A stretch of DNA of 37,046 nucleotides, from NCBI GenBank assembly GCA_032718475.1, contig JAUCBJ010003838.1, forward strand, positions 1 to 37,046, read 5' to 3'. This document shows, in pieces, positions 30,741 to 37,046 of this stretch. The DNA is from Nemertoderma westbladi (taxonomy: Eukaryota; Xenacoelomorpha; Nemertodermatida; Nemertodermatidae). Position 1 is the first letter of the stretch, and every line of letters starts with the position of its first letter. The translations under genes and the position numbers were made by a program. Below the pieces are notes generated by a model. The model saw nothing but the letters and a program-made list of their open reading frames with translations. It was not told the DNA's origin and did not search any database.

Positions 30741-33387
30741 CCTATTCCCAGCTACACTACTTCATTCACTCACCCTTTTCCCAGCTACACTACTTCATTC
30801 ACTCAACCTTTTCCCAGCTACACTACTTCATTCACTCACCCTTTTCCCAGCTACACTACTTCATTCACTCACCCTTTTCCCAACTACACTATGTCATTCA
30901 CTCACCCTTTTCCAGCTACACTACTTCACTCACTCACCCTTTTCCCAGCTACACTACTTCATTCACTCACCCTTTTCCCAACAACACTACTTCATTCACT
31001 CACCCTATTCCCAGCTACACTACTTCACTCACTCACGCTTTTCCCAGCTACACTTTGCCATTCACTTTCACTCAACCTTTTCCCAGCTACACTACTTAAT
31101 TCACTCACCCTATTCCAAGCTACACTACTTCATTCACTCACCCTATCCCAGCTACACTACTTCACTCACTCACCCTTTTCCCAGCTACACTACTTAATTC
31201 ACTCACCCTTTTCCAAGCTACACTACTTCATTCACTCACCCTTTTCCCAACAACACTACTTCATTCACTCACCCGTTTCCCAGCTACACTACTTCACTCA
31301 CTCACCCTTTTTCCAGCTACACTACTTCATTCACTCACCCTTTTCCCAACAACACTACTTCATTCACTCACCCTATTCCCAGCTACACTACTTCACTCAC
31401 TCACCCTTTTCCCAGCTACACTTTGCCATTCACTTTCACTCAACCTTTTCCCAGCTACACTACTTAATTCACTCACCCTATTCCAAGCTACACTACTTCA
31501 TTCACTCACCCTATCCCAGCTACACTACTTCACTCACTCACCCTTTTCCCAGCTACACTACTTAATTCACTCACCCTTTTCCAAGCTACACTACTTCATT
31601 CACTCACCCTTTTCCCAACAACACTACTTCATTCACTCACCCGTTTCCCAGCTACACTACTTCACTCACTCACCCTTTTCCCAGCTACACTTTGCCATTC
31701 ACTTTCACTCAACCTTTTCCCAGCTACACTACTTCATTCACTCACCCTTTTCCAAGCTACACTATGCCATTCACTCACCCTTTTCCCAACAACACTATGC
31801 CATTCACTCATCCTTTTCCCAGCTACACTACTTCATTCACTCACCCTTTTCCCAGCTACACTATACTTCACTCACTCACCCTTTTCCCAGCTACACTTTG
31901 CCATTCACTTTCACTCAACAACCTTTTCCCAGCTACACTACTTAATTCACTCACCCTTTTCCAAGCTACACTACTTCATTCACTCACCCTTTTCCCAGCT
32001 ACACTACTTCATTCACTCACCCTTTTCCCAACTACACTACTTCATTCACTCACCCTTTTCCCAACTACACTACTTCATTCACTCACCCTTTTCCCAGCTA
32101 CACTACTTCATTCACTCACCCTTTTCCCAACTACACTACTTCATTCACTCACCCTTTTCCCAGCTACACTTTGCCATTCACTTTCACTCAACAACCTTTT
32201 CCCAGCTACACTACTTAATTCACTCACCCTTTTCCCAGCTACACTACTTCATTCACTCACCCTTTTCCCAGCTACACTACTTCATTCACTCACCCTTTTC
32301 CCAACTACACTACTTCATTCACTCACCCTTTTCCCAACTACACTATGTTATTCACTCACCCTTTTCCCAGCTACACTACTTCATTCACTCACCCTTTTCC
32401 CAACTACACTACTTCATTCACTCACCCTTTTCCCAGCTACACTTTGCCATTCACTTTCACTCAACAACCTTTTCCCAGCTACACTACTTAATTCACTCAC
32501 CCTTTTCCAAGCTAAACTACTTCATTCACTCACCCTTTTCCCAGCTACACTAAGTCATTCACTCACCCTTTTCCCAACAACACTACTTCATTCACTCACC
32601 CGTTTCCCAGCTACACTACTTCATTCACTCACCCTTTTCCAAGCTACACTACTTCATTCACTCACCCTTTTCCCAACTACACTACTTCACTCACTCACCC
32701 TTTTCCCAGCTACACTAATTCATTCACTCACCCTTTTCCCAGCTACACTACTTCATTCACTCACCCGTTTCCCAGCTACACTACTTCATTCACTCACCCT
32801 TTTCCAAGCTACACTACTTCATTCACTCACCCTTTTCCCAACTACACTACTTCACTCACTCACCCTTTTCCCAGCTACACTTTGCCATTCACTTTCACTC
32901 AACCTTTTCCCAGCTACACTACTTAATTCACTCACCCTATTCCCAGCTACACTACTTCATTCACTCACCCTTTTCCCAGCTACACTACTTCATTCACTCA
33001 CCCGTTTCCCAGCTACACTACTTCATTCACTCACCCTTTTCCCAGCTACACTACTTCATTCACTCACCCTTTTCCCAGCTACACTATGTCATTCACTCAC
33101 CCTTTTCCCAGCTACACTACTTCATTCACTCACCCTTTCCCAGCTACACTACTTCATTCACTCACCCGTTTCCCAGCTACACTACTTCACTCACTCACCC
33201 TTTTCCCAGCTACACTTTGCCATTCACTTTCACTCAACCTTTTCCCAGCTACACTACTTAATTCACTCACCCTATTCCCAGCTACACTACTTAATTCACT
33301 CACCCTTTTCCCAGCTACACTACTTCATTCACTTACCCTTTTCCCAGCTACACTACTTCACTCACTCACCCTTTTCCCAGCTACACT

Positions 33388-34680
33388 ATGTCATTCACTC
33401 ACCCTTTTCCCAGCTACACTATGCCATTCACTTTCACTCAACCTTTTCCCAGCTACACTACTTCATTCACTCACCCTTTTCCCAGCTACACTATGCCATT
33501 CACTCACCCTTTCCCAGCTACACTATGTCATTCACTCACCCTTTTCCCAGCTACACTATGCCATTCACTTTCACTCAACCTTTTCCCAGCTACACTACTT
33601 CATTCACTCACCCTTTTCCCAGCTACACTATGCCATTCACTCACCCTTTTCCCAGCTACACTATGCCATTCACTCACCCTTTTCCCAGCTACACTACTTC
33701 ATTCACTTACCCTTTTCCAAGCTACACTATGCCATTCACTCACCCTTTTCCCAGCTACACTACTTCATTCACTCACCCTTTCCCAGCTACACTGTCATTC
33801 ACTCACCCTTTTCCCAGCTACACTACTTCATTCACTCACCCTTTTCCCAGCTACACTACTTCATTCACTCACCCTTTTCCCAGCTACACTATGCCATTCA
33901 CTCACCCTTTTCCCAGCTACACTATGCCATTCACTCACCCTTTTCCCAGCTACACTACTTCATTCACTTACCCTTTTCCAAGCTACACTATGCCATTCAC
34001 TCACCCTTTTCCCAGCTACACTATGCCATTCACTCACCCTTTTCCCAGCTACACTACTTCATTCACTCACCCTTTTCCCAGCTACACTGTCATTCACTCA
34101 CCCTTTTCCCAGCTACACTATGCCATTCACTTTCACTCAACCTTTTCCCAGCTACACTACTTCACTCACTCACCCTTTCCCCAGCTACACTATGCCATTC
34201 ACTCACCCTTTTCCCAGCTACACTATGCCATTCACTCACCCTTTTCCCAGCTACACTACTTCATTCACTTACCCTTTTCCCAGCTACACTATGCCATTCA
34301 CTCACCCTTTTCCCAGCTACACTATGCCATTCACTCACCCTTTTCCCAGCTACACTACTTCATTCACTCACCCTTTCCCAGCTACACTATGTCATTCACT
34401 CACCCTTTTCCCAGCTACACTATGCCATTCACTTTCACTCAACCTTTTCCCAGCTACACTACTTCACTCACTCACCCTTTCCCCAGCTACACTATGCCAT
34501 TCACTCACCCTTTTCCCAGCTACACTATGCCATTCACTCACCCCTTTCCCAGCTACACTACTTCATTCACTTACCCTTTTCCAAGCTACACTATGCCATT
34601 CACTCACCCTTTTCCCAGCTACACTATGCCATTCACTCACCCTTTTCCCAGCTACACTACTTCATTCACTCACCCTATTC
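33388..34680. repeat. Higher-order repeat of about 300 bp within the minisatellite
   Basis: The variant CATTCACTTACCC occurs at about 33706, 33967, 34268 and 34570 (spacings 261, 301 and 302 bp). The insert-type marker CACTTTCACTCAACC occurs at about 33566, 34128 and 34430 (spacings 562 and 302). The same spacings for two independent markers show that blocks of about nine units were amplified together. Confidence 0.8.
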
Positions 34681-36842
34681 CCAGTTACACTACTTCATTC
34701 ACTCACCCTTTTCCCAGCTACACTATGCCATTCACTCACCCTTTTCCCAGCCACACTATGCCATTCACTCACCCTTTTCCCAGCTACACTATGTCATTCA
34801 CTCACCCTTTTCCCAGCTACACTACTTCATTCACTCACCCTTTTCCCAGCTACACTAAGTCATTCACTCACCCTTTTCCCAGCTACACTATGTCATTCAC
34901 TCACCCTATTCCCAGCTACACTACTTCATTCACTCACCCTTTTCCCAGCTACACTATATGTCATTCACTCACCCTATTCCCAGCTACACTACTTCATTCA
35001 CTCACCCTTTTCCCAGCTACACTATGCCATTCACTCACCCTTTTCCCAGCTACACTACTTCATTCACTCACCCTTTTCCCAGCTACACTACTTCATTCAC
35101 TCACCCTTTTCCCAGCTACACTATATGTCATTCACTCACCCTATTCCCAGCTACACTACTTCATTCACTCACCCTTTTCCCAGCTACACTACTTCATTCA
35201 CTCACCCTTTTCCCAGCTACACTACTGTCATTCACTCACCCTATTCCCAGCTACACTACTTCATTCACTCACCCTTTTCCCAGCTACACTATGTCATTCA
35301 CTCACCCTTTTCCCAGCTACACTACTTCATTCACTCACCCTTTTCCCAGCTACACTACTTCATTCACTCACCCTTTTCCGAGCTACACTATGCCATTCAC
35401 ACATCCTTTTCCCAGCTACACTACTTCATTCACTCACCCTTTTCCCAGCTACACTACTTCATTCACTCACCCTTTTCCCAGCTACACTACTTCATTCACT
35501 CACCCTTTTCCCAGCTACACTATGTCATTCACTCACCCTATTCCCAGCTACACTACTTCATTCACTCACCCTTTTCCCAGCTACACTACTTCATTCACTC
35601 ACCCTTTTCCCAGCTACACTACTTCATTCACTCACCCTTTTCCCAGCTACACTACGTCATTCACTCACCCTTTTCCCAGCTACACTAAGTCATTCACTCA
35701 CCCTTTTCCCAGCTACACTATGTCATTCACTCACCCTATTCCCAGCTACACTACTTCATTCACTCACCCTTTTCCCAGCTACACTATGCCATTCACTCAC
35801 CCTTTTCCCAGCCACACTATGCCATTCACTCACCCTTTTCCCAGCTACACTATGTCATTCACTCACCCTATTCCCAGCTACACTATACTTCATTCACTCA
35901 CCCTTTTCCCAGCTACACTATGTCATTCACTCACCCCTTTCCCAGCTACACTACTTCATTCACACACCCTTTTCCCAGCTACACTACTGTCATTCACTCA
36001 CCCTTTTCCCAGCTACACTACTTCATTCACTCATCCTTTTCCCAGCTACACTATGCCATTCACTCACCCTTTTCCCAGCTACACTATGTCATTCACTCAC
36101 CCTTTTCCCAGCTACACTACTTCATTCACTCACCCTTTTCCCAGCTACACTATGTCATTCACTCACCCTATTCCCAGCTACACTATACTTCATTCACTCA
36201 CCCTTTTCCCAGCTACACTATGTCATTCACTCACCCTTTTCCGAGCTACACTATGCCATTCACTCACCCTTTTCCCAGCTACACTGTCATTCACTCACCC
36301 CTTTCCCAGCTACACTACTTCATTCACTCGCCCTTTTCCCAGCTACACTATGTCATTCACTCACCCTTTTCCCAGCTACACTATATGTCATTCACTCACC
36401 CTTTTCCCAGCTACACTACTTCATTCACTCACCCCTTTCCCAGCTACACTACTTCATTCACTCACCCTTTTCCCAGCTACACTAATGTCATTCACTCACC
36501 CTTTTCCCAGCTACACTACTTCATTCACTCACCCTTTTCCCAGCTTACACTAATGTCATTCACTCACCCTTTTCCCAGCTACACTATGCCATTCACTCAC
36601 CCTTTTCCCAGCTACACTATATGTCATTCACTCACCCTTTTCCCAGCTACACTACTTCCTTCACTCTACCCTATTTCCCAGCTACACTATGCCATTCACT
36701 TTCACTCAACCCTTTTCCCAGCTACACTACTGTCATTCACTCACCCTTTCCCAGCTACACTAAGTCATTCACTCACCCTTTTCCCAGCTACACTATGCCA
36801 TTCACTCACCCTTTTCCCAGCTACACTATGTCATTCACTCAC

Positions 36843-36961
36843 CCTTTTCCCAGCTACACTATCTGTATGTATGTCTTTCACTCTTTTAAACTCTTTCTTC
36901 TTGTCTTTTAACCTTTCTTCCTCTTTCAGCAATTCTTCTTCGTAGGCTCTCAGTTCTTCCT
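36843..36961 (-). CDS. Candidate coiled-coil exon ending at the minisatellite
   Basis: On the minus strand, a T-rich tract ending TTAATTACTTAG|AG provides an acceptor at 36961/36962. The following 119 bp are open in one frame: EELRAYEEELLKEEERL, then KDKKKEFKRVKDIHTD and SVAGKR. This is a typical charged coiled coil, rich in Glu/Lys with regular Leu. The frame reaches AAAAGG|GTGAGT, a consensus 5' splice site with GT at 36842-36841, and would hit TGA four codons into the intron. The last 17 or so bases of the exon (GTGTAGCTGGGAAAAGG) and the first part of the intron are the first unit of the minisatellite. Without transcript evidence the exon is a prediction, and the protein family is not identifiable from 39 residues. 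Confidence 0.55.
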
Positions 36962-37046
36962 CTAAGTAATTAAAAATAAAAATATTGATGTAATACTAAT
37001 AGGCAAAGCGAGGTACGTCAAAACTTTAGGTTTTTGCCCACAAATT

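Larger units (their letters stand above)
24616..36862. repeat. 12.2-kb minisatellite, 33-bp unit, about 370 copies
   Basis: Almost perfectly periodic DNA. The common unit is CATTCACTCACCCTTTTCCC followed by AGCTACACTACTT, 33 bp in total. Frequent variants at the join are CTATGCC, CTATGTC, CTACTTCAC, CTACTTAAT and AACAACACTTGTC; others are ACCCGTTTCC, ACCCTATTCC, TTTTCCAAGC and AGCCACACT. Insert-type variants carry TTTCACTCAACAAC. Because 33 is a multiple of three and the unit has no stop in any plus frame, six or more overlapping plus-strand ORFs of 300 to 1,600 codons arise. Units of 32 or 35 bp and single-base indels move the frame repeatedly, so no protein frame is protected and I do not call a CDS. 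Every minus frame has a stop in each unit. The outermost left unit (24616-24650) is the most diverged, as is common at array edges. Confidence 0.97.

Noticed and set aside
24616-36862. CRISPR array
   Set aside because: There are no unique spacers between repeats; the repeats are directly adjacent and the context is eukaryotic.
24616-36945. Long plus-strand ORFs of 279-1597 codons as genuine repetitive proteins
   Set aside because: They overlap in different frames, all derive from a 33-bp unit lacking stops in plus frames, and repeatedly switch frame through 32- or 35-bp units. ATGs come from random unit variants.

Overview
The window looks like nuclear DNA of a metazoan, most likely a marine or aquatic invertebrate. 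It is AT-rich, sparse in genes, has splice-like signals, and is crowded with remnants of eukaryotic mobile elements: a Penelope-like element (PLE), non-LTR LINE pieces, hAT and Merlin/ISXO2-type transposase relics, MITE-like and foldback elements. It ends in a huge minisatellite. I see no bacterial operons, rRNA, CRISPR array or convincing complete tRNA. The species cannot be named from the sequence alone.

Layout. Positions 1-608 hold nothing I recognise. 609-3074 is a nested foldback structure, with an outer inverted repeat (609-913 / 2760-3074) and an inner one (1271-1472 / 2165-2342). 3568-4293 is the cleanest host-like gene, an intronless secreted Cys-rich protein with a possible GPI-anchor tail. 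A broken Merlin/ISXO2-like transposase lies on the minus strand at about 4680-5525. A LINE 3' end (about 7102-7555), ORFs of unknown kind (7553-8016) and a LINE 5'/endonuclease fragment (about 8040-9180) follow.

9275-11264 and 15719-17687 are two near-identical direct copies of a 2-kb block carrying several short ORFs of a family I do not recognise. Each copy is broken at different places, and a third, much older copy of part of it lies at about 18108-18537. Between the two good copies are a hAT transposase relic (about 12925-13570), a MITE-like element (about 13949-14356), a degenerate ORF resembling TATA-binding protein (14585-14964) and a PLE reverse-transcriptase relic (about 15115-15450).

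21082-23370 is an essentially intact PLE ORF: reverse transcriptase followed by a Cys cluster and a GIY-YIG endonuclease. Two tandem copies of a roughly 146-150 bp sequence follow it. From 24616 to about 36862 runs a roughly 12.2-kb array of a 33-bp unit, about 370 copies, with clear higher-order structure. Its long plus-strand ORFs are most simply explained by a unit that lacks stops in all three plus frames. On the minus strand, nearly every unit contains a consensus 5' splice donor (AGG|GTGAGT). Just beyond the right edge is a candidate minus-strand coiled-coil exon (36843-36961) whose own donor is the first unit of the array. The minisatellite therefore seems to have grown out of an exon-intron junction, and it would sit in the following intron. 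This is the most interesting structure in the window.
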